Assembly (NCBI RefSeq): GCF_017349355.1
Contig: NZ_JAFMPM010000006.1
Location: 1,488,001 to 1,552,000 of the forward strand
From: Thiothrix fructosivorans
GTDB taxonomy: Bacteria > Pseudomonadota > Gammaproteobacteria > Thiotrichales > Thiotrichaceae
Length of the DNA stretch: 64,000 bases
Direction of reading: 5' to 3'
The notes under the pieces are model-generated. The model was not told the DNA's origin. It ran no database searches and was given only the letters and a program-made list of their open reading frames with translations. Below, in pieces: positions 1 to 8,975 of the stretch. Numbering within the stretch: position 1 is the first letter of the stretch; every line of letters begins with the position of its first letter. The position numbers were made by a program, and so were the translations under genes.

Positions 1-2
1 AC

Positions 3-2246
3 GGGGTTGCTAAAGAGGCTGCCGTGGCAGCGGGCAATGCGAAACTGGCTGAAATCGAAAAACAACTCGCTTTGGCGAGCGAATCACTTGCGGCACGTCA
101 GAAAGAAAATGGTGAACTCAAATCGCGTGTGACCGATCTTGAGTCGATGTTGAGCAAGAAAAACCGTTTGCTGGCCTTGCGTGATACCCAGCTTGCTGAG
201 ATTCAAAAGCAGTTAGCAGATAACGGCATCAAGGTAACGCCGGGTGCGGATGCGCTGGGTGCGGCAGCAGGTGCAGATCCACAAGGCAGCCAACCGGTTG
301 CGGTGACACCGGATCAAGGCACAGACATCCAAACACACATGGCGAATGTGGCGGGTCAAGGGCAGAATACAATTTTGCGTACTGATCCACCTGCGCAACC
401 AGCTCAGCCTGCGTCACCGGTCACGAATGCGGCGGTTGAACCACCAGCAGCAACAACGCCTTTGGTGGGCGGCAATCGTCCAACTCCAGCCGGTATGGCG
501 ACGGGCAATACGAATAATATTCCGTTGAAACCTGCCATTGTGCCGGTAACGCCTGCGGCAGATGCGCAACCGAAGAAACCAGCGGTATTCGCCGATCAAA
601 ACGGCGGTGACAATGATTTGCTGGGGCTGTTGACCTCGCCTCTTGCGCTGAAAATTGGTGCTGGCTCGTTAGCCTTGTTGCTGTTGCTGTGGTTGCTGGG
701 ACGTCGCCGCAAACCGGAGGGTGGTGCCAATGCAGTACGTCGTGAAGCCAATTTGGGTGACGATTTTGATACAACGCTACCCGTAGATACGCACGATCAC
801 TTTGACGTAAATTCGCTGGAAAAAGAACTGGAAAAAGCCGATAAGGGACGTATCGAGGACGATCCATTCGGTATCGGTCAGCCCCTTAGTTCGCCTAAAA
901 ATAATGCGTGGGATGATAACGATGGTATTCCGCCTATCGGTGGTTCATCGGCCACTGGCGGCAACGAGTCTGGTGAAGATGATTGCCTGACCGAAGCTAA
1001 CGTTTACATTGCTTACGGTTTGTACCAGCAGGCAGAAAGCGAGCTGAAGAAGTGCATTGAGCGCAATCCTGACAAGCCGGAGTACCGCCATAAATTGTTG
1101 GAGTGCTATTTCGTAGCGAATAACCGCGAAGCCTTCGATAATCACGCGCAGCAATTTGCGGCGATGAACGGCGCGGGCAAAGACAGCTTGTGGAAATCCG
1201 TGGTCGAGTGGGGGCGTAAAATTAGCCCAGACAATAAGTTGTATCAAGGTGATGCTAGCCCAGCAAGCCCTGCTGCTCCTGCGTCTTCGGTTGCTGCTAC
1301 AGTCGCGACGGCATTAGGTGGGATGGCAGCCGCGACAGCGGGTATTGCCTTGGCGAAGGATAACGTTGCAGACGTACCTGCGGCGAAAGCGCTAAGTGTG
1401 CCTGTTGCTGCGCAATCGCCTGTGCCGCCTGCGACGTTGGATTATCCTGAAGATGATTTCGGCGATTTGGATTTGGGTGAGTTGGACTTTGACGACATTG
1501 ATCTCGACAAGTTGCTGCATGATTCTGAAACAACGGATGATGTGCCTGACGTGACGTTGAATGCAGTGGCAGCACCGGTATCTGCACCAGCGGCTGAATT
1601 ACCCGCACTATCCAGTTTTGATTTTGACGAACCGAAACCAGCGGATAAAGCGGTTGCCTCGCCCATTGACGATGAGCCATTTGATTTCGATTTAGACGAT
1701 CTGGATGACACGTTAGATTTTGATCTGGATGACATTGATGCGGTTGTCAAACCTGTACAGGTAACTGCACCAGCCGCACTAGCACAGGAAGAGAGTGCTG
1801 AACATTTGCTGGACTTTGATCTGGATGATTTAGAGGATTTAACGGATACCCCAGCGGTTGCTTCTAACCTGCCTGCCGCTGTGGCAACGGTTGCCGCACC
1901 GGTTGCGGCGATGGCTGCTGCTGGGAGTGCGACCAACTTGAACCTGCATTTGGACAATGATAACGGCATCGGGCGTATTTTGCCGAAAGACACGTTCTAC
2001 GCGCCGATCAGCGATGAAGACAAGGATTGGTTGGGCGATATTGATGATGCACTGTCATTCCTCGATTTCCCCGATGAAGAGATCGACCTGCACGAAGCGC
2101 ACATCAGCACCAAATTAGACTTGGCGCGTGCTTATCTCGACATGGGTGACATTGAAGGAGCGCGTAGCACGCTGGAAGAGGTCATGGTAGAAGGTAACGA
2201 CGACCAGCGCCGCGAGGCGGAAGTACTGTTACACCAGACAGGTTGA
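3..2246 (+). CDS. fimV: FimV-like peptidoglycan-binding/polar hub protein, 5' end outside window
   Basis: The frame is open to the left edge, so the N-terminal LysM part is missing. The visible part begins with a coiled-coil stretch (AKLAEIEKQLA, then repeated E/K/L heptads). A Pro/Ala/Thr-rich linker follows, then one membrane segment near nt 640-705 ending in a GRRRK stop-transfer. A long acidic cytoplasmic region has repeated DFDLDDLDD-type blocks. The C-terminal FimV motif is at about nt 2105-2230 (LDLARAYLDMGDIEGA). FimV proteins organise the cell pole and type IV pilus or twitching functions. The next gene is truA, the usual FimV neighbour in gammaproteobacteria. A hairpin terminator closes the gene. 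The family call is secure; the role in this organism is inferred. Confidence 0.9.
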   Translation, partial: GVAKEAAVAAGNAKLAEIEKQLALASESLAARQKENGELKSRVTDLESMLSKKNRLLALRDTQLAEIQKQLADNGIKVTPGADALGAAAGADPQGSQPVAVTPDQGTDIQTHMANVAGQGQNTILRTDPPAQPAQPASPVTNAAVEPPAATTPLVGGNRPTPAGMATGNTNNIPLKPAIVPVTPAADAQPKKPAVFADQNGGDNDLLGLLTSPLALKIGAGSLALLLLLWLLGRRRKPEGGANAVRREANLGDDFDTTLPVDTHDHFDVNSLEKELEKADKGRIEDDPFGIGQPLSSPKNNAWDDNDGIPPIGGSSATGGNESGEDDCLTEANVYIAYGLYQQAESELKKCIERNPDKPEYRHKLLECYFVANNREAFDNHAQQFAAMNGAGKDSLWKSVVEWGRKISPDNKLYQGDASPASPAAPASSVAATVATALGGMAAATAGIALAKDNVADVPAAKALSVPVAAQSPVPPATLDYPEDDFGDLDLGELDFDDIDLDKLLHDSETTDDVPDVTLNAVAAPVSAPAAELPALSSFDFDEPKPADKAVASPIDDEPFDFDLDDLDDTLDFDLDDIDAVVKPVQVTAPAALAQEESAEHLLDFDLDDLEDLTDTPAVASNLPAAVATVAAPVAAMAAAGSATNLNLHLDNDNGIGRILPKDTFYAPISDEDKDWLGDIDDALSFLDFPDEEIDLHEAHISTKLDLARAYLDMGDIEGARSTLEEVMVEGNDDQRREAEVLLHQTG

Positions 2247-2268
2247 GGAATCTGCACTTTCACGTTAT

Positions 2269-2296
2269 AAAGGTCGGTTAATCCGACCTTTTTTTG
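2269..2296 (+). terminator. Rho-independent terminator after fimV
   Basis: The hairpin arms AAAGGTCGG and CCGACCTTT enclose a TTAAT loop and run into a tract of T residues. It lies 22 bases after the fimV stop and just before truA, so the two genes are probably separate transcripts. Confidence 0.9.
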
Positions 2297-2320
2297 TTTT
2301 GCCCGTGGAAAACCCCGACA

Positions 2321-3103
2321 ATGAAATTTGCAGCGTGTATTGAATATGACGGCAGCCCCTTCTACGGCTGGCAGCGCTTGAGTCATGGCCCCACCGTGCA
2401 AGGTCATGTGGAACAGGCACTTTCCCGCGTGGCAGCGGAAACGGTGAGCGTGGTGTGTGCGGGGCGCACCGATTCGGGCGTGCACGGTATCGGGCAAGTG
2501 ATTCACTTTGAAACCAGTGCGACGCGCCCGTTGCGGGGGTGGCTGTTTGGCACGAATGCACATTTGCCGGATAGCGTGGCAATGCGCTGGATTCAGCCCG
2601 TAGCAGACGATTTTCATGCGCGATTTTCGGCACGGGCGCGGCGTTACCGTTATATTATTTTGAATCGGCAAGCGCGTCCGGCGCTATTGCATCAGCGTGT
2701 GTATTGGCAACACGGTGAGCTGGATACTGAGTCGATGCATCTCGCTGCGCAAGCTTTGTTGGGAGAACAGGATTTTTCCAGCTTTCGGGCAGCGGGCTGT
2801 CAGGCGCGTCATGCAAACCGTGATATGCAGGCTATTACCGTCAGCCGTGAGGGCGATTTCATTTACTTGGATCTGGTGGCGAATGCGTTTTTGCATCACA
2901 TGGTGCGCAATATCGCAGGGTCATTGTTGATGGTTGGGGCGGGGGAACGTCCGGTGGAATGGATCGCGGAATTGCTAGCGCTACGTGATCGTAAGCAGGC
3001 GGGCATGACTGCGCCTGCGTCAGGTTTGTATTTTGTGCATGTGGATTATCCCGAAGTGTTTGGTTTGCCAACAACTTACACCTTGCCTTACTACAACTTT
3101 TAA
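2321..3103 (+). CDS. truA: tRNA pseudouridine(38-40) synthase TruA
   Basis: TruA isomerises uridines 38-40 in the anticodon arm of tRNAs. The 260-residue protein has the usual length. It starts [18 protein letters not shown], the family N-terminus, and carries the catalytic motif [11 protein letters not shown] with the nucleophilic Asp near residue 50. The conserved [14 protein letters not shown] block is in the C-terminal half. The ATG at 2321 is chosen because the family consensus begins there; an upstream ATG at 2294 would add nine atypical residues. It lies directly after fimV, as in many gammaproteobacteria. Confidence 0.95.
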   Translation: MKFAACIEYDGSPFYGWQRLSHGPTVQGHVEQALSRVAAETVSVVCAGRTDSGVHGIGQVIHFETSATRPLRGWLFGTNAHLPDSVAMRWIQPVADDFHARFSARARRYRYIILNRQARPALLHQRVYWQHGELDTESMHLAAQALLGEQDFSSFRAAGCQARHANRDMQAITVSREGDFIYLDLVANAFLHHMVRNIAGSLLMVGAGERPVEWIAELLALRDRKQAGMTAPASGLYFVHVDYPEVFGLPTTYTLPYYNF

Positions 3104-3199
3104 CCGATTGCTGAAAAACTAGGATTTCTGCCAGCAAATTTGCGGTGAGCAACTATAATTAAGAACCAGAATATTGCGAGGTGACAAGGAGTGTCATAC

Positions 3200-3481
3200 A
3201 TGAAAGATTATTTACTGCCCAACAGAAATGAATCTAGCCGTAGCAATGTGGGAATGCACTTGCTGGCATTAGCGTTTGATTGGTTGTTGATTACGCTACT
3301 GTTATTACTGGTTGTCTTGTTTGTGTTTGGGCAAACATGGTTGCTTTACCAAGTGTCATACACTAATACCTCGTTGTATTGGGTGGTTTTGACGGTTCCT
3401 ATTGTTTATTTCGTGAGTTTCTGGAGCTTGTGGGGTGCAACGCCCGGCAAATTGCTGCTCTTGCCTTGGTTGGAACGTTAA
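3200..3481 (+). CDS. Small RDD-like membrane protein
   Basis: This 93-residue protein has two strong membrane segments, LLALAFDWLLITLLLLLVVL and WVVLTVPIVYFVSFWSLW. It ends with WGATPGKLLLL, close to the G-x-TPGK signature of RDD-family membrane proteins; the Asp in the first segment also fits. It is shorter than most RDD proteins and lacks the third helix. The AAGGAG at 3186-3191 is well spaced for the ATG at 3200, so that start is preferred to the GTG at 3191. Function is unknown. Confidence 0.6.
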   Translation: MKDYLLPNRNESSRSNVGMHLLALAFDWLLITLLLLLVVLFVFGQTWLLYQVSYTNTSLYWVVLTVPIVYFVSFWSLWGATPGKLLLLPWLER

Positions 3482-3579
3482 CGCCGTGATACGGTAATTT
3501 TTCCGCACCTGTATTTCCTGCGTCTGCTTTGTTGTAGTCTTTGCAACAGGTAACGCTAATCTGAAAAGGGATGTTAGGA

Positions 3580-4749
3580 ATGCAGACGCAATACGATGTC
3601 ATCATTGCTGGTGGCGGTATGGTAGGTTCTACGCTAGCTTGTTTGCTGGGTAATGCCGGTAAACGTGTCGCAGTGTTGGAAGCGCACCCACCGGTTGATT
3701 TTTCCCCCTCTGATCCTTACGACTTGCGGGTATCCGCGATTAGCCGTGCGTCGCAACGTGCTTTGCTAGAAGCGGGCGCGTGGGAGGGTATCGTGGCCCG
3801 CCGTGCTGCGTCTTACGAGGTGATGCAGGTGTGGGATGCGACAGGGGATGGCGAAATCCGTTTCGATGCTGCCGATCTGGGCGAGCCAGACCTTGGGCAT
3901 ATTGTTGAAAACCGTGTGGTACAGCTTGCTTTGCTGGACGCTATTCGTGCACATCCCTCGATTGATTTGCTTTGCCCCGATAAGATTGCGGCGTTTGCAG
4001 CGGATGCGCAGCAGATAACGGTGACGTTGGCGAGCGGTAAAACCGTGCAGGCGCAATTATTGGTGGGCGCGGATGGTGCACAATCCAAAGTACGAGACTT
4101 GGCGGGTATCGCGTTGGAAACCAACGATTACGGACAAAAAGGGCTGGTGTGCGTGGTGCAAACCGCAGCGCCACATCAGGCAACCGCGTGGCAGCGTTTT
4201 ATGCCGACGGGGCCTCTCGCGTTTTTGCCGTTGGGCGATGGCAGCAGTTCGATTGTGTGGACATTGCCTGCGGATCGGGCGGATGCCTTGTTGAATCTGT
4301 CGGCGAGTGATTTCTGTCGCGAATTGGCACAAGCCTTGGATTTCCGTTTGGGTGATGTGACGGCGGTAGGCGAACGTGCCGCATTTTCGTTGCGGGGTCG
4401 TCATGCTGAACCTTACATTCAAGCGCGGTTGGCGTTGGTGGGTGATGCGGCTCACACGATTCACCCGTTGGCGGGGCAGGGCGTGAATCTGGGCATTAAA
4501 GATGCGGTGGAACTTGCCAATCAAATCCGCCAAACGCACGGTGATATTGGTAGCGTGAAAGTGTTACGTGCTTACGAACGAGCGCGGCGTGGTGATAACG
4601 TACTCACCCAAAAAGCGATGGAAGGGTTTCGCTTGTTATTTGGTAACACCTTGATGCCGTGGAAAATCCTGCGCAATTCGGGGTTATCTATCGTGAATCG
4701 CATGAGCTTTTTAAAATACGAAATCGCGAAACGCGCGATGGGCATTTGA
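3580..4749 (+). CDS. ubiI: FAD-dependent ubiquinone biosynthesis hydroxylase, UbiI-like
   Basis: A flavin monooxygenase of the UbiH/UbiF/VisC/COQ6 family, about 389 residues. The N-terminal FAD fold is VIIAGGGMVGSTLAC. The second FAD motif is LVGDAAHTIHPLAGQGVNLG near residue 285. That wording matches UbiI (C5-hydroxylation of the ring) better than UbiH, which usually has GN in place of GD. The C-terminal GFRLLFGN block is also UbiI/UbiF-like. AAAGGG at 3566-3570 is nine bases before the ATG at 3580, which favours this start over 3571. A UbiH-type paralogue lies at 20199. UbiF is the alternative assignment. Confidence 0.85.
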   Translation: MQTQYDVIIAGGGMVGSTLACLLGNAGKRVAVLEAHPPVDFSPSDPYDLRVSAISRASQRALLEAGAWEGIVARRAASYEVMQVWDATGDGEIRFDAADLGEPDLGHIVENRVVQLALLDAIRAHPSIDLLCPDKIAAFAADAQQITVTLASGKTVQAQLLVGADGAQSKVRDLAGIALETNDYGQKGLVCVVQTAAPHQATAWQRFMPTGPLAFLPLGDGSSSIVWTLPADRADALLNLSASDFCRELAQALDFRLGDVTAVGERAAFSLRGRHAEPYIQARLALVGDAAHTIHPLAGQGVNLGIKDAVELANQIRQTHGDIGSVKVLRAYERARRGDNVLTQKAMEGFRLLFGNTLMPWKILRNSGLSIVNRMSFLKYEIAKRAMGI

Positions 4750-4767
4750 ATAACGGAGGAGGATACA

Positions 4768-5673
4768 ATGAGTTTACTAACACGTTTTACCGGTACGGTG
4801 GCGTTTTCGTTGTTGGCTGCGTTTGGCACGCTGCACGCCGAAGAAGTCACTGTGAAGCAAGGCGATCTTACCTTGCGTGGCGAATTGACGTTGGCGGAAG
4901 GTAAAACCGCTAAAGACGGCGTGATCTTAATGCAGCATGGCACGCTGGCGCACAATAAGATGGAAATCATGCAATCTTTAAGCGAGTTGCTGAAGGAAAA
5001 GGGTTACAACACGCTGAACGTGAACCTGAGTTACGCGGTCGACAAACGCCCCTCCGAGATGTTGGATTGCACCATCGAACACAAGCACAAACACGAAGAC
5101 GCGGTAGCCGAACTTGATACGTGGATGAATTGGCTGAAAGAGCAGGGCGCAAGCAAAGTCACGATCTTGGGGCATTCACGCGGTGGCAATCAGGTGACGT
5201 GGTATGCGGCCGAAAAAGATTCTGCCTTACTGGAAAAGGTCGTGGCGATTGCTCCGGCAACGTGGGATGCCGCTAATTCTGCCAAGGAATACGAAGAGCG
5301 TAACAAAAAGCCACTGGCTGACATTATGGCTGAAGCGCAAAAACTGGTGGATGCTGGCAAAGGTGACACCGTGATGGAATTGCCCGGTTTTGTGTACTGC
5401 GAAAAAGCCAAAGCGACCGCCGCTGCGGTGTTGGGTTATTACAAGGATGATGAACGCAAAAACACGCCAACATTATTGCCCAAAATCAAAAAGCCCATGC
5501 TGATCGTGATGGGGTCGGCAGATGAGGTGGTCGCAGATTTACCTGCCAAGCTGGAAAGCGTTAAGCAGGATAACCTGACAGTGGAAACGGTCGACGGAGC
5601 CGACCATTTCTTCATGGATTTGTACGCCGATGAGTTGGCAGACAAGGTTGCTACGTTTGTGGATTGGAAGTGA
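4768..5673 (+). CDS. Exported alpha/beta hydrolase
   Basis: A 301-residue protein with an N-terminal signal peptide (hydrophobic core VAFSLLAAFGTLHA, cleavage probably before EEV). An alpha/beta-hydrolase fold follows. The nucleophile elbow is GHSRGG near residue 133, and probable acid and base residues are in SADEVVADL and GADHFFMDL near the C-terminus. The substrate is unknown; it may act on esters or peptides in the periplasm. A strong GGAGGAGG ribosome site precedes the ATG. It lies 18 bases after ubiI and may be cotranscribed. Its stop abuts the stop of the opposite gene. Confidence 0.85.
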   Translation: MSLLTRFTGTVAFSLLAAFGTLHAEEVTVKQGDLTLRGELTLAEGKTAKDGVILMQHGTLAHNKMEIMQSLSELLKEKGYNTLNVNLSYAVDKRPSEMLDCTIEHKHKHEDAVAELDTWMNWLKEQGASKVTILGHSRGGNQVTWYAAEKDSALLEKVVAIAPATWDAANSAKEYEERNKKPLADIMAEAQKLVDAGKGDTVMELPGFVYCEKAKATAAAVLGYYKDDERKNTPTLLPKIKKPMLIVMGSADEVVADLPAKLESVKQDNLTVETVDGADHFFMDLYADELADKVATFVDWK

Positions 5674-6246
5674 TTACTTGTGGCTTTCCAGCATCCCCAA
5701 ACGGGTTAGGACTTTTTTGTAGGTGCTGAGCACTTCAGGCATCAGGGTGCGCTGGATATAGTCCAGCACCCACTTGCGGTCACGCGGCCCGACGGCTTCG
5801 GCGATGAAGTTTCCGAAAGCTAGCCCCATTGAGAAGCCGGGTTCTTGCCCGACTTTTCCCCACGTTGTGCCTGCATAATCTTCCATGCGCTGGTTTAATT
5901 TGTTGATGAACGGGTTGCGGTAATCACCGGGGCCGCCGAAGTCGCGGGCGTTGTCTTGCACATGATCGGCAATTTTCAGCGCGAACATCGTGATCATGGC
6001 AGCACGGTCTTCATCATTTAGAATATCGTGAGCGATGCGGTCGAGGACGTGGATCATGAATGCCATGATTTCTTCCATGATCATCACGCGCTGCATTTGG
6101 GTATCGGTCTGGAAATTCTCGTTTTCGATTTCCACTAGGGTTTGCATCCCTATCTTCCACGTATTAAACGCCAGTACACTGACAGTATCTTCCAACGAAA
6201 CTTCACGTTCCTGCTTATTCCACTTGGTTTTTAGGCGTATGCGCAC
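5674..6246 (-). CDS. Conserved hypothetical cytoplasmic protein
   Basis: A protein of about 190 residues that I do not recognise. It has no signal peptide or membrane helix and looks mostly helical. Two blocks stand out: a Met-rich helix (MQRVMIMEEIMAFMIHVLDR) and GGPGDYRNPFINKLNQRM. The GTG at 6246 is preferred because AGAGG lies eight bases upstream; a TTG at 6264 would add six residues. The stop codon touches the stop of the convergent hydrolase gene with no gap. Confidence 0.6.
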   Translation of the reverse strand: MRIRLKTKWNKQEREVSLEDTVSVLAFNTWKIGMQTLVEIENENFQTDTQMQRVMIMEEIMAFMIHVLDRIAHDILNDEDRAAMITMFALKIADHVQDNARDFGGPGDYRNPFINKLNQRMEDYAGTTWGKVGQEPGFSMGLAFGNFIAEAVGPRDRKWVLDYIQRTLMPEVLSTYKKVLTRLGMLESHK

Positions 6247-6363
6247 GGGGTTTTCCTCTCTCAAAGCTAAAACAGTGCGGCATTATAGGGGCAGGGGGCG
6301 GGGGAATGCGAATTGTGGGGTGAACCTTGCTATGATCGTGTGAAACGTAAACGAGGTAGGTTT

Positions 6364-7416
6364 ATGCGCACACAGTATCAAGACTTGATCCAAACCATCC
6401 AACGCAATTGCCACATTGCTGACGCACGCCACGCGGGTGATTACACCTTATGCGTATATCTGCTGAAAATGCGCGAATTTTACCGCTGGGAAAAAGGCAT
6501 CCTCCTCAGCGAAGTGGTGACTAGCGACGACGTGGGCGAATGGCTCACCCAACGTGAAGCCGTGTGGGATGCACTAGACGATCAAGATTACGCACCCGTG
6601 CCGCTCAATGGCAGCGGTGAACACGACCCGTTTGCTAACGAAGCCATCAATACCGCGTTGAACAAAGAGGGGCTGGTCTACAGTGCAGGCTACGGTCGGC
6701 GTTGCCGCCCACTGTTTTTCTTGGCGGAACTGGAACAAATCATCGAGCAAGACGATTACACGCTGTTGGTGGCAGGGCGCGAACTGGCGCGTGACGTGGA
6801 AGCCCCGCCCGCCATGAATCAAGGCAAGCACGTCTTTATCCGTCGCGAATCCTTGCGCCGCATGTTGTGGGAAAAGGTCGACGAATGGCGTTGGAGCGGT
6901 TTGGATAACCCAATGGGGCGGGCGCTGGCGCACTACGATTTCGATGCGGATGTGGAGGCGGCGTTAGATGCGATGGCAGCGGCTGAAATCCAAACCGTGA
7001 TTGCGCACGAAATCGGCGAAGTGAAAGCGGGGCAGGTGTTGGGTGACACGGAATGGCAAACCATGCTGTTTGTGCTGCCACCGTCGCACGCCGACATTAT
7101 GTTACGGGCAGTACGCGATTTACTGGCAGATTGCTTGCATACCTTGCCGGAATTGCTGGCACGGGGGAATGCTGCTTCCATCCATTTCTATTTCGGCAAT
7201 CTGTCGGCAATGCGCAAAAAAATCGCGCCGCAGTTGGTAGCGGCGTATCAGCATTGGTATCAAACGGGTGATGTGGAGCAGATGGCGGCGTATGCGGAGT
7301 GGGGGCGTGAACATTGGGCGCAAGTGGGGCGCGAGGCGTTAGTATTGTTCCAAGCCAAGGGCATTGCTGCCTTGCAGGAGATCGAGGTATTGATTGGTGC
7401 AGAACATTCGTTTTAA
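6364..7416 (+). CDS. Conserved hypothetical protein, possibly Sfum_1244 family
   Basis: A soluble 350-residue protein starting MRTQYQDLIQTIQRNCHIAD, followed by DYTLCVYLLKMREFYRWEKG. This N-terminus recalls proteins annotated as the Sfum_1244 family, whose function is unknown; I make that link from memory and it is tentative. The body is rich in acidic residues and helices. GAGGTAGG just upstream supports the ATG at 6364. The 3' end overlaps the convergent phosphatase-like gene by four bases. Confidence 0.6.
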   Translation: MRTQYQDLIQTIQRNCHIADARHAGDYTLCVYLLKMREFYRWEKGILLSEVVTSDDVGEWLTQREAVWDALDDQDYAPVPLNGSGEHDPFANEAINTALNKEGLVYSAGYGRRCRPLFFLAELEQIIEQDDYTLLVAGRELARDVEAPPAMNQGKHVFIRRESLRRMLWEKVDEWRWSGLDNPMGRALAHYDFDADVEAALDAMAAAEIQTVIAHEIGEVKAGQVLGDTEWQTMLFVLPPSHADIMLRAVRDLLADCLHTLPELLARGNAASIHFYFGNLSAMRKKIAPQLVAAYQHWYQTGDVEQMAAYAEWGREHWAQVGREALVLFQAKGIAALQEIEVLIGAEHSF

Positions 7417-7736
7417 CGCAAAAACGCGCTCACTCTGGTTTCCAGCAGCCGAATCAACTCCGGCTGCATGTAGTCATAGTCATCAGGAATCCCCAGACAA
7501 ATAACCCGTTTGCCATTCAGGTGAGCCTTGAACTGTTTCGACAATTTGTTGCGGTGGGCTTTTTCCATCACAAAAATCAGCGTTGCCCACTCGATTTGCT
7601 CAACGGAAAGGTGTACGTCGGCATCATTGCCCAGTCCGGCAGAGTCCGTTTCCACGTTTGTCCAAGTGGAGAAAACTTGTTCTGCGGTAGGGCTACGCAA
7701 GCGGTTTTGCGTGCAAATGAATAGGGCTCGAATCAT
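7413..7736 (-). CDS. Low-molecular-weight phosphotyrosine phosphatase-like protein
   Basis: A 107-residue protein starting MIRALFICTQNRLRSPTAE. The C-x5-R-S loop (Cys8 to Arg14) is the catalytic P-loop pattern of LMW protein tyrosine phosphatases, set in the family's N-terminal position. The protein is shorter than typical LMW-PTPs (about 150 residues), as in a clade of small homologues. A DY pair in GIPDDYDYM may serve as the general-acid region. It lies 15 bases downstream of the J-domain gene on the same strand, so the two are probably one operon. Confidence 0.75.
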   Translation of the reverse strand: MIRALFICTQNRLRSPTAEQVFSTWTNVETDSAGLGNDADVHLSVEQIEWATLIFVMEKAHRNKLSKQFKAHLNGKRVICLGIPDDYDYMQPELIRLLETRVSAFLR

Positions 7737-7751
7737 GTACGGCTCTCACGC

Positions 7752-8888
7752 TTAACGAAACGGCGGGAAGCCGTCAAAAAATGGATCAAAATCTGGCTCT
7801 GGAATCCGATAGCTTTTCAGCCATGCTTTAAGATTTTTCACATCCTGAAACGTCCGCAAGTCGCGTTGGATGCGGGTAATCATGTCCTGCATCGTGCGTA
7901 CATCTTCCCTGACCATCATCACCAAGCGTTTGGGTGAGAGCGTTTCAAACGGTGCAAGGTGCAGCATCATGCGGATTTGATCTTCTTTGAGAAACACTTC
8001 TTCCTGCAATTCGCGTAACTGGTCGTTGAGGATTTTGTTGTAATGCTTGAGGCGGTCAGCAGCAATATTGTTGAGCTTAGTCTGGTCGATTTGCTCAACG
8101 GCAAGCTGCAATTCCAGCAGTTTCAGCAAGTCCTTATTGCCGTAAGCGACAGTGACTTGCTGCATCAATTCGGTCTTGCGTTCGCGTTCTACGGGGTCTT
8201 GCTCACGGTCGGGGTGTAAGGCGCTGGTGAGTTGGCGGTAAACGGCTTGGATGGATTTGCTGACGTTAGCGGCTTCTTCCGCATCTTTGGCTTCTTGCGC
8301 CAGTTGTTTAGCGGTTTTTTTGCGTTGGGGGCGTGCAGCAGACGCGGCTTCTGCCTGTTCTTGCTGTTGTTTGAATTTGGTAAATAAACGTTCTGCACTG
8401 GCTTCGGGGTCGTTGGGGTCGAATTCACCGTCTTCTATCTTGATGCCCAGCTCTCTTTCCATCATCTGTTTGAGGAAATCCGCCGCCATGTCTTGCTCTT
8501 CTTGCGCCTCGGTATCGTAATCGCCGCCGCTGTATTTGTTGTAGAGCGTTTTTAGCTGATCACTGCCATCGGTTTGCAGCAACTCTTCGCAGGTTTCGGT
8601 AATCAGGTGGCTGAGTTTGTCTTGCTGATTGGCGGTGAATTTGTGGCTGGTGAACTGTTGGTCTAGCAGTTTGAGCATTGCCAGTTGTTGTTCTTGTAAG
8701 GTTTTTTTCAACGGTTCTAGCTTGGTCATGGCATCTTGTTGGCAGCGTGAGAAGGTTTCTTGCCATTCCGCCAGCAGTTTTTTTTGTGTGTCGATCTTTT
8801 TGATCAAATTGTTGAATTGCTTTTGAGCCGGTGACAGCGGCGCTTGGGTGGGCGCGGTTTTGATGTGGACAACTTTTTTCGTGGGCAT
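7752..8888 (-). CDS. J-domain protein with coiled coils
   Basis: A 378-residue soluble protein. Its N-terminal half is coiled coil, with many Gln/Lys/Leu heptads. An acidic middle (DGEFDPNDPEASAERLF) follows. A degenerate J domain lies at about residues 215-265 with the HPD tripeptide in LTSALHPDREQDP, which in DnaJ proteins stimulates the Hsp70 ATPase. The J domain is internal and not N-terminal, and no Gly/Phe or zinc-finger region follows. It is therefore not DnaJ itself but a specialised co-chaperone. It shares a transcription unit with the phosphatase-like gene downstream. Confidence 0.75.
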   Translation of the reverse strand: MPTKKVVHIKTAPTQAPLSPAQKQFNNLIKKIDTQKKLLAEWQETFSRCQQDAMTKLEPLKKTLQEQQLAMLKLLDQQFTSHKFTANQQDKLSHLITETCEELLQTDGSDQLKTLYNKYSGGDYDTEAQEEQDMAADFLKQMMERELGIKIEDGEFDPNDPEASAERLFTKFKQQQEQAEAASAARPQRKKTAKQLAQEAKDAEEAANVSKSIQAVYRQLTSALHPDREQDPVERERKTELMQQVTVAYGNKDLLKLLELQLAVEQIDQTKLNNIAADRLKHYNKILNDQLRELQEEVFLKEDQIRMMLHLAPFETLSPKRLVMMVREDVRTMQDMITRIQRDLRTFQDVKNLKAWLKSYRIPEPDFDPFFDGFPPFR

Positions 8889-8975
8889 GAAATCTTCCTG
8901 ACAGGGTTTTGTAGTTAGTGTGGCATCAGGTGCGGCTTTGTTCCAGTATGCTGTGGGGAAATTCAGGAGATTGCC

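Noticed and set aside
1442-1993. Ser/Lys-rich minus-strand frame inside fimV
   Set aside because: It is the complement of the Asp-rich repeats of FimV, and its composition follows from that.
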